From Clostridiales bacterium (GTDB lineage Bacteria; Bacillota; Sulfobacillia; CADDZV01), in the NCBI GenBank assembly GCA_902812875.1, contig CADDZV010000003.1, forward strand, positions 35,535 to 99,534: a DNA stretch of 64,000 nucleotides, in the 5' to 3' direction. Under the pieces are notes generated by a model. That model had not been told where the DNA came from. It searched no databases and saw only the letters and a list, made by a program, of their open reading frames with translations. Position numbers and translations under genes: made by a program. Of this stretch, positions 27,007 through 39,843 are shown one piece after another; within the stretch, counting starts at the first letter, position 1; each line of letters opens with the position of its first letter.

Positions 27007-27447
27007 TCAGATCACCTCAGCCTTGCCGCCAGCGGCTGTGATCTTCTGGAGAGCCGACTGGGAAAAGGCATGCGCCCGCACGGTCAAGGCTACGTTGAGC
27101 TCGCCGTCCCCCAGTATCTTGATACCGTCACGAACCTTACGTACGATCCGCGCGTTCACCAGCGACTCGGGTGTTACCACACTGCCAGCCTCGAACACAC
27201 CCAATGCCCCGACGTTCACCGGCGTGAAAACTTTTTGGAAACGGTGCCCCATGCCGCGCTTGGGCAGGCGACGCTGCAGCGGCATCTGACCGCCCTCAAA
27301 GCCACGGCGCACCCCGCCGCCGGCCCGCGCCTTCTGCCCCTTGTGGCCGCGTCCCGCCGTCTTGCCAAGACCGGAACCAATCCCGAGCCCCTTGCGTGTA
27401 GGCTTCGTGCGGGCCCCGGGTGCCGGATGCAACTCATGCACGTTCAA
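27007..27447 (-). CDS. rplO: 50S ribosomal protein L15
   Basis: 146 residues: Gly/Arg-rich N-terminal tail with [18 protein letters not shown] that winds through 23S rRNA, then a globular C-terminal domain. It overlaps the rpmD end by 14 bases and abuts secY. Confidence 0.97.
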   Translation of the reverse strand: MNVHELHPAPGARTKPTRKGLGIGSGLGKTAGRGHKGQKARAGGGVRRGFEGGQMPLQRRLPKRGMGHRFQKVFTPVNVGALGVFEAGSVVTPESLVNARIVRKVRDGIKILGDGELNVALTVRAHAFSQSALQKITAAGGKAEVI

Positions 27448-27655
27448 TTTCTTGTCCCTCCCCGGTCCCTTCCGGGACCTCCTTTACCTCGACCAGATGA
27501 CGCACCCGTTGGATCATCCCTCTGACCCAGGGAACGTCTTCGCGAACCACGGTCTGATGCAGCCGCCGGAGCCCCAACGCCCGCATGACTCGCCGTTCAT
27601 ATTCCGGCCGGCTGGCCACGCTCTTCACGTAAGTGATTTCCAGCTGTTTGGCCAT
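27434..27655 (-). CDS. rpmD: 50S ribosomal protein L30
   Basis: 73 residues with [23 protein letters not shown] and the [16 protein letters not shown] core. The usual length is about 60; the acidic tail [15 protein letters not shown] adds some ten residues. One-base overlap (TGATG type) with rpsE. Confidence 0.95.
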   Translation of the reverse strand: MAKQLEITYVKSVASRPEYERRVMRALGLRRLHQTVVREDVPWVRGMIQRVRHLVEVKEVPEGTGEGQEIERA

Positions 27656-28155
27656 CAGGCACGCACCTCTTCTACGCTTTTGCCGCGCAGGGCAGCAACT
27701 TCCTCCGGCCGCATCAGGCTTTTCAGGGCCGTGATGGTGGCGAACACCATGTTGGCCGCATTGGACGACCCAAGCGACTTGGAGAGCACGTCCCGCACCC
27801 CGGCCGACTCGAGTACCGCCCGCACAGGGCCGCCCGCAATTACCCCGGTACCAGGTGCGGCCGGCCGCAGCAGTACCTTGCCCGCCCCAAACACGCCTGT
27901 TACCTCGTGCGGAATGGTGGTCCCATGCAACGGCACTTCGATCAAATGCTTTTTGGCGTCCTCGATTCCCTTGCGTATCGCCTCGGAAACCTCGGCCGCC
28001 TTGCCCATACCGGCTCCGACCCGCCCGTTCCCGTCGCCGACGACAACGAGGGCACTGAAGCTCCGCCTCCGGCCGCCTTGCACCGTCTTGGACACGGGAT
28101 TGATGGCTACCACCCTGTCCTTGAGGTCCTGTTCGCTGATGGCAATCTTGACCAT
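27655..28155 (-). CDS. rpsE: 30S ribosomal protein S5
   Basis: 166 residues: double-stranded RNA-binding N-terminal domain ([31 protein letters not shown]) and a C-terminal domain with [18 protein letters not shown]5 shapes the mRNA entry channel and decoding accuracy. 14 bases after rplR. Confidence 0.97.
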   Translation of the reverse strand: MVKIAISEQDLKDRVVAINPVSKTVQGGRRRSFSALVVVGDGNGRVGAGMGKAAEVSEAIRKGIEDAKKHLIEVPLHGTTIPHEVTGVFGAGKVLLRPAAPGTGVIAGGPVRAVLESAGVRDVLSKSLGSSNAANMVFATITALKSLMRPEEVAALRGKSVEEVRA

Positions 28156-28169
28156 TGGCCGTCCTCCCT

Positions 28170-28544
28170 TTAGAACTTCAGCCCGCCCTCGCGGGCACCC
28201 TCGGCTACCGCGGCCACACGCCCGTGATAGAGGTAGCCGCCGCGGTCGAAGACCACTTCGGTGATGCCGGCAGCCTTGGCACGCTTTGCCAGTACCATGC
28301 CCAGCCGCCGCGCCGCCTCCACTGTACCGGTACGACCCTGGAGCTCAGCCCGCAAGGCCGGATCCAGCGTGGAAATGCCCACCAACGTATGGCCGATGGT
28401 GTCGTCGATCACCTGGGCGTAAATGTGCCGGTTGCTGCGGAATACATTCAGGCGCGGGCGGGCCGCCGTACCACTGACCTTACGTCTGATACCGGCGTGA
28501 CGCTTTTGCCGCCTGGCATTGGAATCCTTGTAGCCTGTACTCAT
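28170..28544 (-). CDS. rplR: 50S ribosomal protein L18
   Basis: 124 residues with [20 protein letters not shown] and the C-terminal [26 protein letters not shown] motif. It carries 5S rRNA with L5 into the central protuberance. Lies between rplF and rpsE. Confidence 0.97.
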   Translation of the reverse strand: MSTGYKDSNARRQKRHAGIRRKVSGTAARPRLNVFRSNRHIYAQVIDDTIGHTLVGISTLDPALRAELQGRTGTVEAARRLGMVLAKRAKAAGITEVVFDRGGYLYHGRVAAVAEGAREGGLKF

Positions 28545-28556
28545 GTTTAGCCGCTC

Positions 28557-29096
28557 CTATTTTTTGCCAGTTTTACCGGCCTTCCGCCGGACCTTTTCGC
28601 CCACGTAGCGAATCCCTTTGCCCTGGTAAGGTTCCGGCGGTCTTACCCTGCGGATGCGGGCAGCCACCTCACCCACCAGCTCCTTGTCAACGCCACGCAC
28701 GTTGATCAGTGTCGTACTGGGCACATCGAACTCGATACCCGGCGGCGGGTCCATCTCCACCGGGTGGGAGAACCCCACTGTAAGCACGAGTTTATTGCCG
28801 GCCTTGCTGGCCCGGTAGCCCGTGCCGACGATTTCTAGCGATTTCTGGAAACCGGCCGTGACGCCTTGCACCATGTTCGCCAAAATTGCCCGTACCGTGC
28901 CATGAAGAGCCCGGTCAAAATCCTCGTCCGACTGCCGCTCTACCACCAGGGTGTTGTCGCGCTTGCTGATGATTACCCGCTCGTGGAACGAGCGCTCCAC
29001 CTGACCGCGGGGACCGGAAACCCGCACGACGGTGCCGTCAACATCAACATTCACCCCGGCCGGAATGGGCACAGGTTTTTTCCCGATGCGCGACAT
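28557..29096 (-). CDS. rplF: 50S ribosomal protein L6
   Basis: 179 residues: two repeated domains and the signature [15 protein letters not shown] (about residues 152-166). It starts [15 protein letters not shown]. Binds near the sarcin-ricin loop. Confidence 0.97.
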   Translation of the reverse strand: MSRIGKKPVPIPAGVNVDVDGTVVRVSGPRGQVERSFHERVIISKRDNTLVVERQSDEDFDRALHGTVRAILANMVQGVTAGFQKSLEIVGTGYRASKAGNKLVLTVGFSHPVEMDPPPGIEFDVPSTTLINVRGVDKELVGEVAARIRRVRPPEPYQGKGIRYVGEKVRRKAGKTGKK

Positions 29097-29108
29097 GACT
29101 TCTTCCTC

Positions 29109-29504
29109 CTACCACACGTAGCACAGGATCTCGCCGCCGACACCCTGTGCTCGCGCCTGTTTGTCGGTAAGCACACCCCGCGAGGTGGAAATCACCGCCA
29201 CGCCGAGGCCAGACAGCACCCGCGGCAGATTCTTGTGGCCGGCGTATTTCCTCAGTCCCGGCTTGGATACCCGCCGGATCCCGTGGATCACCGGCGCGCG
29301 GTCCGGCGTGTACTTGAGGTAAACGCGGATAACGCCCTGGGGTCCTTCCTTGATGAACTCGTACTCGCGGATAAAGCCCTCTTCTTTGAGCACCCGGGCG
29401 ATTTCCAGCTTGAGCTTGGAAAACGGAACGTCTACTTTATCAAAACGGGCGTGACTGGCATTGCGAATCCTGGTCAGCATATCCGCGATGGGATCAGTCA
29501 TCAT
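29109..29504 (-). CDS. rpsH: 30S ribosomal protein S8
   Basis: About 131 residues with [14 protein letters not shown] at the start and [20 protein letters not shown] near the end. GGAGGTG precedes two adjacent ATG codons (29504 and 29501); the first fits the spacing slightly better. S8 binds the central domain of 16S rRNA and in many bacteria regulates the spc operon. 97 bases of leader separate it from rpsN, with nothing else recognised. Confidence 0.95.
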   Translation of the reverse strand: MMTDPIADMLTRIRNASHARFDKVDVPFSKLKLEIARVLKEEGFIREYEFIKEGPQGVIRVYLKYTPDRAPVIHGIRRVSKPGLRKYAGHKNLPRVLSGLGVAVISTSRGVLTDKQARAQGVGGEILCYVW

Positions 29505-29601
29505 AAAAATCACCTCCGCCAAAAGCCGCTGTTCCGCCGTTTACCCATCGCCCATACGGCGGCAGGCGGCTGGCAAACTTTTGGATGTGTCTTGCTATTG
29601 A

Positions 29602-29787
29602 TCACCAACTGGCTTTCCGCACCCCAGGCAGCTCACCACGATGGGCCAGGTTCCGTAGGCAGTGACGGCAAATGCCAAAATAACGGATATAACCACGCGG
29701 CCGGCCGCAGATACGGCAACGATTCCGATACTGTACGCTGTCCTTCGGGATACGCTTCATTTTTTCAATGCGAGCCTTTGATGCCAC
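29602..29787 (-). CDS. rpsN: 30S ribosomal protein S14, zinc-type (type Z)
   Basis: 61 residues, the short zinc-binding form with CRICGRPRG and [10 protein letters not shown]. The normal length for this type. Located between rplE and rpsH. Confidence 0.97.
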   Translation of the reverse strand: MASKARIEKMKRIPKDSVQYRNRCRICGRPRGYIRYFGICRHCLRNLAHRGELPGVRKASW

Positions 29788-29817
29788 CGGTACATACCTC
29801 TCTTCCTGACGGCAGTG

Positions 29818-30357
29818 TCAATCCCGGAAAGGAGCTCCCATCAACCGGAGAAGCTCCCTCGCCTCTTCGTCGGTGTTGGCCGTGGTCACGATGGACACGT
29901 TCATGCCGCGGATCTTGTCCACCTTGTCACGGTCGATTTCTGGAAACACAAGTTGCTCACGTAGCCCCAGGGAATAGTTGCCGTGGCCGTCAAATGCGTT
30001 GGCACTGATCCCGCGGAAGTCACGCACCCGGGGTAAAGCGATATAGAAGAGCTTTTCCAGGAAATCGTACATGCGCTCGCCCCGCAGGGTGACCATGACC
30101 CCGATGGGCATACCCCGCCGCAGCTTGAAATTGGCGATCGATTTGCGGGCACGTGCCACCACGGGCTTCTGTCCCGTGATCATGGACAGTTCCGTGACCG
30201 CTTCGTCAACGGCCTTGGGGTTCTGGCCCCCTTCGCCCACGCCGATGTTGATCACTACTTTGGAAACCCGCGGTATCTGCATGGGATTCTCGTACGCAAA
30301 CCGCTGGCTCAAGGCCGGGGCGATCTCCGTGTTGTAGCGTTCCTTCAGGCTTGACAT
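29818..30357 (-). CDS. rplE: 50S ribosomal protein L5
   Basis: 179 residues with [40 protein letters not shown] and the [20 protein letters not shown] loop. It binds 5S rRNA and touches P-site tRNA. 12 bases after rplX. Confidence 0.97.
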   Translation of the reverse strand: MSSLKERYNTEIAPALSQRFAYENPMQIPRVSKVVINIGVGEGGQNPKAVDEAVTELSMITGQKPVVARARKSIANFKLRRGMPIGVMVTLRGERMYDFLEKLFYIALPRVRDFRGISANAFDGHGNYSLGLREQLVFPEIDRDKVDKIRGMNVSIVTTANTDEEARELLRLMGAPFRD

Positions 30358-30369
30358 AGGTACTCCCCT

Positions 30370-30699
30370 TTAGCGATCAATAACTTCGCCACAATGCTTG
30401 CACACGCGGACGGGCCGCCCGTCCTCCAACCGGGTGTGCCCCACCCGCGTCGGCTCGTTGCACCGCGGGCACACCAGCATGACCTTGGAGGCATAGATGG
30501 GGGCCTCTTGGTCCACGATACCCCCCTGCATTACCTTGGGGCCTGGCCGCACATGCTTTTTGACGACATTAATACCCTCGACGACAATCCGGCCTTCCGC
30601 AGGAATAGCCCTGGTGACCTTCCCGCGCCGCCCCTTGTCCTTGCCTGACAACACAAGCACCGTGTCGCCACGGCGCACGTGCAACTTGTTCTGAGCCAT
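30370..30699 (-). CDS. rplX: 50S ribosomal protein L24 with C-terminal Cys4 motif
   Basis: 109 residues. The KOW motif ([20 protein letters not shown]) is at the start. The C-terminal part has CPRC and CKHC pairs around [13 protein letters not shown], a likely zinc knuckle present in L24 from many Bacillota. Assembly initiator for the 50S subunit. Confidence 0.96.
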   Translation of the reverse strand: MAQNKLHVRRGDTVLVLSGKDKGRRGKVTRAIPAEGRIVVEGINVVKKHVRPGPKVMQGGIVDQEAPIYASKVMLVCPRCNEPTRVGHTRLEDGRPVRVCKHCGEVIDR

Positions 30700-30727
30700 G
30701 TCTTCACCCCCTCCCGGCTTGCCCAGG

Positions 30728-31096
30728 CTACAGCACTTCGGGCGCCAGGGAAATAATCTTGGTAAACTCCCGGTCCCTCAGCTCCCGGGCCACCGGGCCA
30801 AATATACGGGTACCACGGGGCTCCTTGTCTTCACGCAAAATGACGGCCGAGTTCTCGTCAAAACGGATATACGACCCATCCGGCCGGGATACTCCCGCCT
30901 TCGTGCGTACAATTACCGCCTTGACGACTTCGCCCTTTTTGACCGCCCCGCCCGGCGTGGCCTCCTTGACGGTCGCCACTATGATGTCGCCGATATTGCC
31001 GGTTTTGCGGTACGAGCCGCCCAGCACCCTGATGCACATAAGCTCTTTGGCTCCCGTGTTGTCCGCGACGGTCAGCCGCGTCTGCGGTTGAATCAT
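30728..31096 (-). CDS. rplN: 50S ribosomal protein L14
   Basis: 122 residues, standard length. It begins [19 protein letters not shown] and contains the signature [15 protein letters not shown]. Forms bridge B8 to the small subunit. 31 bases after rpsQ. Confidence 0.97.
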   Translation of the reverse strand: MIQPQTRLTVADNTGAKELMCIRVLGGSYRKTGNIGDIIVATVKEATPGGAVKKGEVVKAVIVRTKAGVSRPDGSYIRFDENSAVILREDKEPRGTRIFGPVARELRDREFTKIISLAPEVL

Positions 31097-31126
31097 ACCG
31101 GTGTTCCCCTTTCGTGAAGGCCAAAC

Positions 31127-31393
31127 CTACTCGGCAGATTGGCCCCGGGCAATGACTTCCACCACACGCCACCGCTTCATTTTGGATAGGGGTCGCGTTT
31201 CCATGACCCGTACGGTGTCGCCGATATGGGCAATGCCTTCGGCATCGTGGGCATAAAGCTTCTTGGTACGACGCAGCCGCCGGCCGTACAGCGGATGGAC
31301 GAATATCCGGTCCACTGCCACGACCACCGTCTTTTGCATCTTGTCGGAAACCACCCGCCCTACGCGGGTCTTGCGCTGGCCGCGTGTAGCCAT
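31127..31393 (-). CDS. rpsQ: 30S ribosomal protein S17
   Basis: 88 residues, OB fold with [18 protein letters not shown] and [20 protein letters not shown]. Binds the lower body of 16S rRNA. Between rpmC and rplN. Confidence 0.97.
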   Translation of the reverse strand: MATRGQRKTRVGRVVSDKMQKTVVVAVDRIFVHPLYGRRLRRTKKLYAHDAEGIAHIGDTVRVMETRPLSKMKRWRVVEVIARGQSAE

Positions 31394-31439
31394 GTCGTCC
31401 TGTCCTCCTCGGATACTTTCACCCGTGCGGTCGTTCGCA

Positions 31440-31637
31440 TCAGGCCTGGTTCAATGTCCGCTCCCTCATGATCGTGAGAATTCGGGCCACATCCTTGCGG
31501 ACAAGCTTCATCCGGCTAAGGTTGGGCTGTTGCCCTGTGGCCTTTTGGAATCGCAGATTGAAAAGCTCTTCTTTGAGAGCCGCAAGCTTTTTCTCCAGCT
31601 CCGGCGTGGGTAGCTCACGCAGTTCCTTGGCGCGCAT
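31440..31637 (-). CDS. rpmC: 50S ribosomal protein L29
   Basis: 65 residues, two helices. [20 protein letters not shown] is the family signature. Near the tunnel exit, next to L23. Its ATG overlaps the rplP stop by one base. Confidence 0.96.
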   Translation of the reverse strand: MRAKELRELPTPELEKKLAALKEELFNLRFQKATGQQPNLSRMKLVRKDVARILTIMRERTLNQA

Positions 31638-32098
31638 CAGGCTTCACCCCCGTCCCCCTGGCCTTGACCCGCACTGTGATGCTCCGCGACCTCCGTCCGG
31701 GCCACAAACCGGGCACGCACAGGCAGTTTGTGAGCGGCGAGGCGCAGTGCCTCCCGGGCTGCCTCTTCCGGGACACCGCCGATTTCGAACAGTATCCGAC
31801 CAGGCTGGGCTACTCCCACCCAATACTCGGGGGCTCCTTTCCCGGAGCCCATACGGGTTTCGGCCGGCTTTTTGGTAATGGGGCGGTCGGGGAAAATCCT
31901 GATCCACACCTTGCCGCCACGTTTGATGTACCTCGTCAGGGCCACACGGGCAGCCTCGATCTGCCGATCGGTGATCCAGCCCGGATCGAGGGCTTGCAAC
32001 CCGTAATCACCGTACAAAAGTTCACTGCCGCGATACGCCGTCCCCTCGCGGCTCGGGCGGTGCTGCCGCCGCCACTTTACTCTCTTAGGCATTAGCAT
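31637..32098 (-). CDS. rplP: 50S ribosomal protein L16
   Basis: 153 residues with [14 protein letters not shown] at the start and [20 protein letters not shown]. The ATG at 32098 gives the canonical MLxPKRVK start and overlaps rpsC by 14 bases. L16 helps place A-site tRNA. The C-terminal tail is a little longer and more charged than usual. Confidence 0.96.
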   Translation of the reverse strand: MLMPKRVKWRRQHRPSREGTAYRGSELLYGDYGLQALDPGWITDRQIEAARVALTRYIKRGGKVWIRIFPDRPITKKPAETRMGSGKGAPEYWVGVAQPGRILFEIGGVPEEAAREALRLAAHKLPVRARFVARTEVAEHHSAGQGQGDGGEA

Positions 32099-32765
32099 GC
32101 TTCAGTTCACTCCCGCCCCGGGTACGTTCGCGACGCTCCGGCAACACGTCACCCCGGTAGATCCAAACCTTCACACCAATCTGCCCGTACGTCGTGCGGG
32201 CTTCAGCAAAGCCGTAGTCCACGTCAGCCCGCAGCGTATGCAACGGAACGCTCCCCACCCAGTCGCGCTCGCTACGGGCCAGTTCAGCACCGCCCAGCCG
32301 TCCGGACACCCGTACGCGCATTCCCTTGGCCCCAAGCCGCACGGCCCGCTGAATCGCCTGCTTCATCGCCCGGCGGAACGACACCCGCCTCTCCAGCTGG
32401 GCGGCAATGCTTTCGGCCACCAGAGTAGCGTCCAGTTCCGGAATTTTAACCTCTACGATGTTGACGGTCACATGTTTGCCCGTCATGTCTTCCAGGCTGC
32501 GCCGCAAAGCTTCCACACCTGTGCCGCCTTTTCCGATCACCATACCGGGTTTGGCAGCGTGGATGGTCAGGATAATACGGTTGGCTGCCCGCTCAATCAT
32601 GACCCGTGATATCCCGGCAGCAAGGAACTGGCCGCGTACGTAATCCCGTATGCGATAATCTTCCAAAAGCAGGTTCGCGTAATCCTTTTTGCGGGCGTAC
32701 CATTTGGAATCCCAATCACGCGATATGCCCAATCTCAATCCGCGGGGATCAACTTTCTGACCCAA
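32085..32765 (-). CDS. rpsC: 30S ribosomal protein S3
   Basis: 226 residues with a KH domain ([20 protein letters not shown]) and the C-terminal domain around [18 protein letters not shown]. Starts [14 protein letters not shown]. It lines the mRNA entry site. Abuts rplV and overlaps rplP. Confidence 0.97.
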   Translation of the reverse strand: MGQKVDPRGLRLGISRDWDSKWYARKKDYANLLLEDYRIRDYVRGQFLAAGISRVMIERAANRIILTIHAAKPGMVIGKGGTGVEALRRSLEDMTGKHVTVNIVEVKIPELDATLVAESIAAQLERRVSFRRAMKQAIQRAVRLGAKGMRVRVSGRLGGAELARSERDWVGSVPLHTLRADVDYGFAEARTTYGQIGVKVWIYRGDVLPERRERTRGGSELKHANA

Positions 32766-33239
32766 TCACCGACCCTCCCCTGCTGCCCGTACCACTACCG
32801 TGACATGGCTTGTGCGCCGCAATATCGGATACGCCCGGCCCCGCTGCCGCGGATGCCAGCGTTTGAGCACCGGCCCGCCGTCAACGTAGATCTTCGCCAC
32901 ATAAAGGGAAGCACGGTCGAGGTCGAGATTGTGCTCGGCATTGGCGGCAGCCGACTTCACGACCTTTTGGATCACCTGGGCAGCCCGCTTCGGCACATAA
33001 CGCAACAGTACCTCGGCTTCCTCAACCGGCTTGCCGCGGACCAGATCGGCCACTAGGCGCATCTTTTGGGGTGAAATCCGCACATAGCGTGCTACTGCCC
33101 TAGCCTCGCCACCCTTGGCCACGCGGGGCTCTTCGCGCCGCCCCCGCGCGCGGAACTGGGGCCGGCGCAACCACCGCCGCCCGGGACGCTGTTTAGTCTT
33201 TTCTCCCTGGCCGTTGCCGGCCTCGACCTCGGCTGCCAT
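32766..33239 (-). CDS. rplV: 50S ribosomal protein L22 with long basic N-terminal extension
   Basis: 157 residues, against about 110-115 usually. The core starts near residue 45 with [19 protein letters not shown] and contains [14 protein letters not shown] and the tunnel loop around [14 protein letters not shown]. The first 44 residues are Arg/Lys/Gly-rich with no known domain. The ATG at 33239 follows GGGAGGAAGG, a strong ribosome site, while no good internal start was found, so the extension is probably translated. Confidence 0.94.
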   Translation of the reverse strand: MAAEVEAGNGQGEKTKQRPGRRWLRRPQFRARGRREEPRVAKGGEARAVARYVRISPQKMRLVADLVRGKPVEEAEVLLRYVPKRAAQVIQKVVKSAAANAEHNLDLDRASLYVAKIYVDGGPVLKRWHPRQRGRAYPILRRTSHVTVVVRAAGEGR

Positions 33240-33261
33240 AGGCCTTCCTCCCTGACAACAT

Positions 33262-33546
33262 CTACTTCAGGGCGGTGGAGCGTTCGGTGTGTGCTCCATG
33301 CCCGCGGAATGTACGTGTGGGGGCAAACTCGCCCAATTTGTGGCCGACCATATCTTCCGTGATATAGACAGGCACATGCTTGCGGCCGTCGTGAACGGCG
33401 ATGGTGTGCCCCACCATTTCCGGTACGATCGTGGAGGCCCGTGACCACGTCTTGATCACCCGCTTCTCGTTGCGGGCGTTCAGCGCGCGGATCTTCTCCA
33501 TCAGAGATTCCTGTACGTACGGTCCTTTCTTGACTGACCTGCTCAT
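33262..33546 (-). CDS. rpsS: 30S ribosomal protein S19
   Basis: 94 residues with [15 protein letters not shown] and the conserved [20 protein letters not shown] and [12 protein letters not shown]. Located in the 30S head, partner of S13. In the usual rplB-rpsS-rplV order. Confidence 0.97.
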   Translation of the reverse strand: MSRSVKKGPYVQESLMEKIRALNARNEKRVIKTWSRASTIVPEMVGHTIAVHDGRKHVPVYITEDMVGHKLGEFAPTRTFRGHGAHTERSTALK

Positions 33547-33561
33547 CTCGGAGGCCCCCCG

Positions 33562-34389
33562 TTACTTCCGCCGCTTGACAATGTATTTGTCGGACGCCTT
33601 GCGACGCTTGCGGGTCTTGTAGCCCAACGTGGGCTTCCCCCATGGCGTAAGCGGACCGGGGTGCCCGATCGGACTCTTGCCTTCGCCGCCGCCATGCGGG
33701 TGATCTTCCGGATTCATCACGGAACCGCGGACAGTCGGCCGGATACCGCGCCGGCGGTTGCGCCCGGCCTTACCGTAACTAACGTTCTCGTGCTCCACAT
33801 TGCCGACCTGGCCGATCGTGGCCTTGCAGTCCAGTGCCACGAGCCGTGCCTCCCCGGAAGCCAGACGCAGGTGGGCCATGTCGCCCTCCTTGGCCATGAG
33901 CTGGGCAGAGGAACCGGCCGCCCGGCAAAGCTGTGCCCCTTTCCCGGGCTTCAACTCGATGTTATGCACGATGGTGCCCACGGGAATGTTACGCAATGGC
34001 AGCGCGTTCCCGGGGCGGATGTCCGCCTCCGGCCCCGACATTACCGTGGCCCCAACTTTTAGATCCAGCGGAGCGATGATGTAGCGCTTCTCTCCGTCTG
34101 CGTAGTGGAGCAAGGCAATGCGGGCAGTGCGGTTGGGATCGTACTCGATCGCCGCCACTCGCGCCGGCACGCCGTCCTTGTCACGTTTAAAGTCGATAAT
34201 CCGGTACGCGAACCGGCGTCCACCGCCCCGGTGGCGCACCGTGATGTGACCGTGAGCGTTACGCCCCTTCAGGCGCCGGGGCGGCGTCACGAGCCGCCGT
34301 TCGGGCTTTTTCTTGGTGAGGTCCTCGGTCGTGAGGACCGTCATGGCTCTGCGGCCAGGAGACGTCGGTTTAAAACTCTTGATCGCCAC
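33562..34389 (-). CDS. rplB: 50S ribosomal protein L2
   Basis: 275 residues, normal length. It contains [20 protein letters not shown] followed by [13 protein letters not shown], whose His is important for the peptidyl transferase region. Primary 23S rRNA-binding protein. 15 bases after rplW. Confidence 0.97.
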   Translation of the reverse strand: MAIKSFKPTSPGRRAMTVLTTEDLTKKKPERRLVTPPRRLKGRNAHGHITVRHRGGGRRFAYRIIDFKRDKDGVPARVAAIEYDPNRTARIALLHYADGEKRYIIAPLDLKVGATVMSGPEADIRPGNALPLRNIPVGTIVHNIELKPGKGAQLCRAAGSSAQLMAKEGDMAHLRLASGEARLVALDCKATIGQVGNVEHENVSYGKAGRNRRRGIRPTVRGSVMNPEDHPHGGGEGKSPIGHPGPLTPWGKPTLGYKTRKRRKASDKYIVKRRK

Positions 34390-34404
34390 TTGTCTTCCGC
34401 CTTC

Positions 34405-34686
34405 CTATTCGAAGATCTGGATCTTCTGGCCCGGGGCCAAAGTAGCCACCGCTTTCTTCCAGGAGGGACGGCGCCCTTCGTGGATACCGACCCGGCGCAT
34501 CTTGCCAAGCCCGCGTACGGTGTTGACGCGCATGACCTTGACCTTGAAAATCTCTTCGATGGCTAGCTTGATCTGGGTCCGGTTGGCTCTGGGATCCACC
34601 AGGAAGGTATACTTGCCCGCAGCCATGGCATCGTTGGATTTTTCCGTAACCACCGGCCGAATGATTATATCCCTAGGCCCCGCCAT
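34405..34686 (-). CDS. rplW: 50S ribosomal protein L23
   Basis: 93 residues with [20 protein letters not shown] and [20 protein letters not shown]. At the tunnel exit it docks trigger factor and SRP. Overlaps rplD by 14 bases. Confidence 0.97.
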   Translation of the reverse strand: MAGPRDIIIRPVVTEKSNDAMAAGKYTFLVDPRANRTQIKLAIEEIFKVKVMRVNTVRGLGKMRRVGIHEGRRPSWKKAVATLAPGQKIQIFE

Positions 34687-35305
34687 TCGCCAACACCTCT
34701 TCTAGCCGGTCAACGGCTTCCGAAACCAGCATAATCTTTCCGTGCGAGAGCACATCGTAAGCGTTCAGATCAACCGCAGGCCGCACCAGTACGCCGGGGA
34801 TATTCCGGGCCGACAAGTACACCGTGCGGTCGGTCGCCGGCGTCACAATCATGGCCCGCTTGGCCTGCAGACGATCGACAAGCCCGGCGATCACACGTGT
34901 CTTGGGCTTGTCCAACGCCACCCCGTCTAGCACCACGAGCTCGCCGTCACGTACCTTGGCCGACAGAGCCGAGACCAGGGCAGTCCGACGGACACGCACC
35001 GGCAACTCCTGGCGGTAGTCCCGCGGGTGTGGGCCGAAGACAATGCCGCCTTTCGGCCACAGGGGTGACCGGATCGAGCCTTGCCGGGCCCGGCCGGTAC
35101 CCTTTTGCCGCCACGGCTTACGCCCGCCGCCTCGTACCTCGCCTCTTGTTTTGGTATCCGCCGTGCCCTGACGCTGGTTGGCCAAATAGCCGACCACCAC
35201 CTGGTGCAACAGGGCCTCATTCACCGGGGCGCCGAAAATCTCTTCGTTCAGCTCCCGCTCGCCAATCTGTTCTCCTTGGAGGTTATAAACAGCCACCTTG
35301 GGCAT
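34673..35305 (-). CDS. rplD: 50S ribosomal protein L4
   Basis: About 210 residues. The tunnel loop region [20 protein letters not shown] and the C-terminal [20 protein letters not shown] are typical. The ATG at 35305 has AAAGGG nine bases upstream. L4 is a tunnel constriction protein and, in some bacteria, represses the S10 operon. Confidence 0.96.
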   Translation of the reverse strand: MPKVAVYNLQGEQIGERELNEEIFGAPVNEALLHQVVVGYLANQRQGTADTKTRGEVRGGGRKPWRQKGTGRARQGSIRSPLWPKGGIVFGPHPRDYRQELPVRVRRTALVSALSAKVRDGELVVLDGVALDKPKTRVIAGLVDRLQAKRAMIVTPATDRTVYLSARNIPGVLVRPAVDLNAYDVLSHGKIMLVSEAVDRLEEVLANGGA

Positions 35306-35344
35306 CGATACCAACCCTTTCTTACCGGCCGGGCTCCTGATGCC

Positions 35345-35977
35345 CTAAGCCTCGTGCTTACGCACTGTAACTAGGGCACCGCGCGGACCGGGAACTGCAC
35401 CCTTGATCAGGAGCAGGTTGTGTTCGCGGTCGACGCGTACAAGCGCCAGGTTTCTTACGGTCACGCGGTCTGCCCCCAGATGGCCTGGCAGCCGCCGCCC
35501 CTTGCGCACGTGACCGCCGCCGCCAGACATACGGGCTGACATGCTCCCCGGCCCGCGGTGATATTTGGAACCGTGTGCCATCGGGCCCCGGTTGAAGTGG
35601 TGACGCTTCACCCCGCCGGCGAAACCCTTCCCTTTGGAGATCCCGATCACGTCGACGAGCTCCCCTTCGCGGAAAAGCTCGACGCCGATCTGGTCCCCAA
35701 CGTGGAGCTCTCCGGCACCAGCAAACCGCATTTCACGTAAAACCGCACGCGGCGTGACACCAGCCTGTTTGAAATGCCCCGCCAACGGCCGGTTCAGCTT
35801 GTGAGCCTTTACCTCGCCCGTACCCACCTGGATGGCTTCGTAACCGTCACGGGCCGCGGTCTTGACCTGTACCACCACGTTCGGCTCGACATCGACCACG
35901 GTGACCGGAACAACCAGGCCGCTCTGATCGTACACCTGGGTCATTCCCAGCTTGCGTCCCAAAATACCTTTAGCCAT
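35345..35977 (-). CDS. rplC: 50S ribosomal protein L3
   Basis: 210 residues with MAKGILGRKLGMTQVYDQSG and the loop HHFNRGPMAHGSKYHRGPGS reaching the peptidyl transferase centre. The Gln methylated in some bacteria is replaced around this loop by His/Arg-rich sequence usual for Bacillota. Confidence 0.97.
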   Translation of the reverse strand: MAKGILGRKLGMTQVYDQSGLVVPVTVVDVEPNVVVQVKTAARDGYEAIQVGTGEVKAHKLNRPLAGHFKQAGVTPRAVLREMRFAGAGELHVGDQIGVELFREGELVDVIGISKGKGFAGGVKRHHFNRGPMAHGSKYHRGPGSMSARMSGGGGHVRKGRRLPGHLGADRVTVRNLALVRVDREHNLLLIKGAVPGPRGALVTVRKHEA

Positions 35978-35997
35978 GGCCTTATCCCTCCGGCACC

Positions 35998-36312
35998 TTA
36001 AAGCTTGATCTCGATGTCGACGCCGGCCGGCACATCAAGCCGCATCAGCGCATCCACCGTTTTGGGATTGGGATGCATGATGTCGATCAGGCGCTTGTGC
36101 GTCCGCATCTCAAACTGCTCGCGGATGTCTTTCTCCCCGTTCGGAGCCACCAGCACCGTGAACACCTTGCGGTCGGTCGGCAGCGGGACAGGCCCGGACA
36201 CCGTGGCACCCGTGCGCCGGGCTGTTTGCACAATACGTTCAGCCGACTGGTCGAGCAGTTTGTGATCAAATGCCCGCAAGCGGATGCGTATCTTGTTCGA
36301 CTGTGCACTCAT
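35998..36312 (-). CDS. rpsJ: 30S ribosomal protein S10
   Basis: 104 residues, standard. [20 protein letters not shown] at the start and the signature [17 protein letters not shown]. Also partner of NusB/NusG in antitermination. First gene of the S10 operon, 70 bases after tuf1. Confidence 0.97.
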   Translation of the reverse strand: MSAQSNKIRIRLRAFDHKLLDQSAERIVQTARRTGATVSGPVPLPTDRKVFTVLVAPNGEKDIREQFEMRTHKRLIDIMHPNPKTVDALMRLDVPAGVDIEIKL

Positions 36313-36381
36313 AGATGGTACCTCCCTGCAGCACCACGCGGTGCCACACCCCGGACCGCCGGTCGCAAGACCGCACGCCCG

Positions 36382-37600
<1,219 letters not shown>

Positions 37601-37632
37601 AATCAGACAATAGTTTATTGGAAACCGCCACT

Positions 37633-39738
37633 TTATGAGATCACGGAGTGATAGTTCCCCATGAGTGTCTCCGCTGCCGATACCGGTGCCGGTTCGTAAC
37701 TGTAGAATTCCATGGTATAAGTCCCCCGCCCCTGGCTGCGCGACCGCAAGTCAGTGGCGTAACCGAACATTTCAGCCAGCGGGACAATGGCATCAATCAC
37801 CTGGATATTGCCCCGCTGCTCCGTGCCTTCAATGCGACCGCGGCGAGCATTGAGGTCGCCGATCACGTCACCCATGTATTCTTGTGGCACAAGCACCTGC
37901 AGCTTCATCATGGGCTCCAGGATGACCGGATCTGCCTTGCGGGCGGCCTCCTTGAAGGCCATGGAGCCGGCAATCTTGAACGCCACCTCTGACGAATCCA
38001 CTTCGTGGTACGATCCGTCCACCAAAGCGGCAAGAACATCCACCACGGGATAACCGGACAGCACACCGCTCTCCATGGCTTCCCGCACACCCACTTCGAC
38101 CGCCGGAACGAATTCTTTCGGTACCACGCCGCCGACGATGCGGTTTTCGAATTGGAATCCCGTGCCTCTCGGTAGCGGGGCAATCTCGAGCACCACGTGC
38201 CCGTACTGTCCGCGTCCACCAGTCTGCCGGATAAACCGTCCTTCCGCCCGGCTGGGCGCGCGGATGGTCTCCCGGTAGGCCACCTGCGGCCGGCCGACGG
38301 TAGCCTCTACTTTGAACTCCCGCACGAGCCGGTCCACAATGATCTCCAGGTGAAGTTCGCCCATACCCGAGATGATGGTCTGGCCGCTTTCCGGATCGAT
38401 ATGAACACGGAACGTGGGGTCCTCCTCGGCCAATTTCTCGAGCGACAAAGCCAGTTTGTCTTGGTCGGCCTTGCTCTTGGGCTCAATCGCCACCGAAATG
38501 ACCGGCTCCGGGAATTTCATCGATTCCAGCACGACCGGATACTCGTCCAAGCACAACGTATCGCCGGTCGCGGTATCCCGCAGCCCGACCACCGCACAGA
38601 TGTCACCGGCTCTGGCTTCGGAAATATCTTCGCGATGGTTGGCATGCATGCGCAGGATGCGCCCCACCCGCTCTTTCCGGTCGCGCCGCGCGTTGTACAC
38701 GTAAGAGCCGGTTTTCAGAGTTCCAGAGTAAACCCTGACATAGCACAACTTCCCCACATAGGGGTCAGTAGCAATCTTGAACGCCAGAGCAACCAGGTGG
38801 CCGTCCGGCGATGGTTCTGACCACACGGTCTCGCCCGTACGCGGATCCTGCCCGCGGACCGGCGGCAGATCAACTGGAGACGGCAGATAGTCGACGACAG
38901 CATCCAATAGAGGTTGAATGCCCTTGTTGCGGTATGCCGCCCCACACAGCACCGGCGTCAACTTCCCCGCCAAGGTGCCAGCACGAAGGGCCCGTTTGAT
39001 TTCGTCTGGAGTAATAACCTGGCCATCCAAAAACTTGAGCATCAAGTCGTCATCGAGCTCGCAGGCCGCTTCCACCATGACTTCCCGGTATTCTTCGATT
39101 TGCGGCTGCATTTCTGGCGGCGGGTCTTTTTCCACCATGATGGTGCCGAGCTCGTCTTCGTAGTAGATGGCCCGGCCAGTGATGAGGTCCACCACACCCC
39201 GAAAGTCCTGTTCGACGCCTACGGGCAGCTGAACCGGCACTGGTTTGGTCCCCAGCCGATCGCGGATTTGGGACACCACCCGGTAGAAATCCGCCCCCAC
39301 GGTATCCATCTTGTTTACAAACGCGATCCGCGGCACGTGGTACCGGTCTGCCTGGCGCCAAACCGTCTCGGACTGTGGCTCCACGCCGCCTTTGGCACAA
39401 AAGACAGCAATCATGCCGTCGAGCACTCGCAGAGACCGCTCTACTTCCACCGTAAAATCCACATGGCCAGGCGTGTCGATGATATTGATGCGGTGACCCT
39501 TCCACTCGCAGCTCGTTGCCGCAGCCGTGATGGTGATCCCGCGTTCCTGCTCCTGGACCATCCAGTCCATGGTGGCAGAGCCTTCATGCACTTCTCCCAT
39601 GCGATGCACGCGGCCGGTATAAAACAGAATGCGTTCGGTGGTGGTGGTCTTGCCAGCGTCGATATGCGCGGCAATCCCAATGTTCCTGAGGTTGCGCAAG
39701 TCATATTTCTGTATGTTGTTCTCGGTTGCTTCCGGCAT
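37633..39738 (-). CDS. fusA: elongation factor G
   Basis: 701 residues. G domain with [13 protein letters not shown] near residue 20, DTPGHVDF and NKMD; domains II-V follow, with the tip region [18 protein letters not shown] in domain IV. It drives translocation. The ATG at 39738 follows GGGGGGAG; the longer frame is unsupported. Lies 105 bases after rpsG and 48 before tuf1. Confidence 0.97.
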   Translation of the reverse strand: MPEATENNIQKYDLRNLRNIGIAAHIDAGKTTTTERILFYTGRVHRMGEVHEGSATMDWMVQEQERGITITAAATSCEWKGHRINIIDTPGHVDFTVEVERSLRVLDGMIAVFCAKGGVEPQSETVWRQADRYHVPRIAFVNKMDTVGADFYRVVSQIRDRLGTKPVPVQLPVGVEQDFRGVVDLITGRAIYYEDELGTIMVEKDPPPEMQPQIEEYREVMVEAACELDDDLMLKFLDGQVITPDEIKRALRAGTLAGKLTPVLCGAAYRNKGIQPLLDAVVDYLPSPVDLPPVRGQDPRTGETVWSEPSPDGHLVALAFKIATDPYVGKLCYVRVYSGTLKTGSYVYNARRDRKERVGRILRMHANHREDISEARAGDICAVVGLRDTATGDTLCLDEYPVVLESMKFPEPVISVAIEPKSKADQDKLALSLEKLAEEDPTFRVHIDPESGQTIISGMGELHLEIIVDRLVREFKVEATVGRPQVAYRETIRAPSRAEGRFIRQTGGRGQYGHVVLEIAPLPRGTGFQFENRIVGGVVPKEFVPAVEVGVREAMESGVLSGYPVVDVLAALVDGSYHEVDSSEVAFKIAGSMAFKEAARKADPVILEPMMKLQVLVPQEYMGDVIGDLNARRGRIEGTEQRGNIQVIDAIVPLAEMFGYATDLRSRSQGRGTYTMEFYSYEPAPVSAAETLMGNYHSVIS

Positions 39739-39843
39739 GAGGCTCCCCCCTTTCTGGTCCGGGATTTTGTTCCTCAAGGCAAACCGCAGCCGGCCCACTT
39801 TCAGGCCGGCCGCAGAGTACAATCCCAGGGCCCTACAACACTT

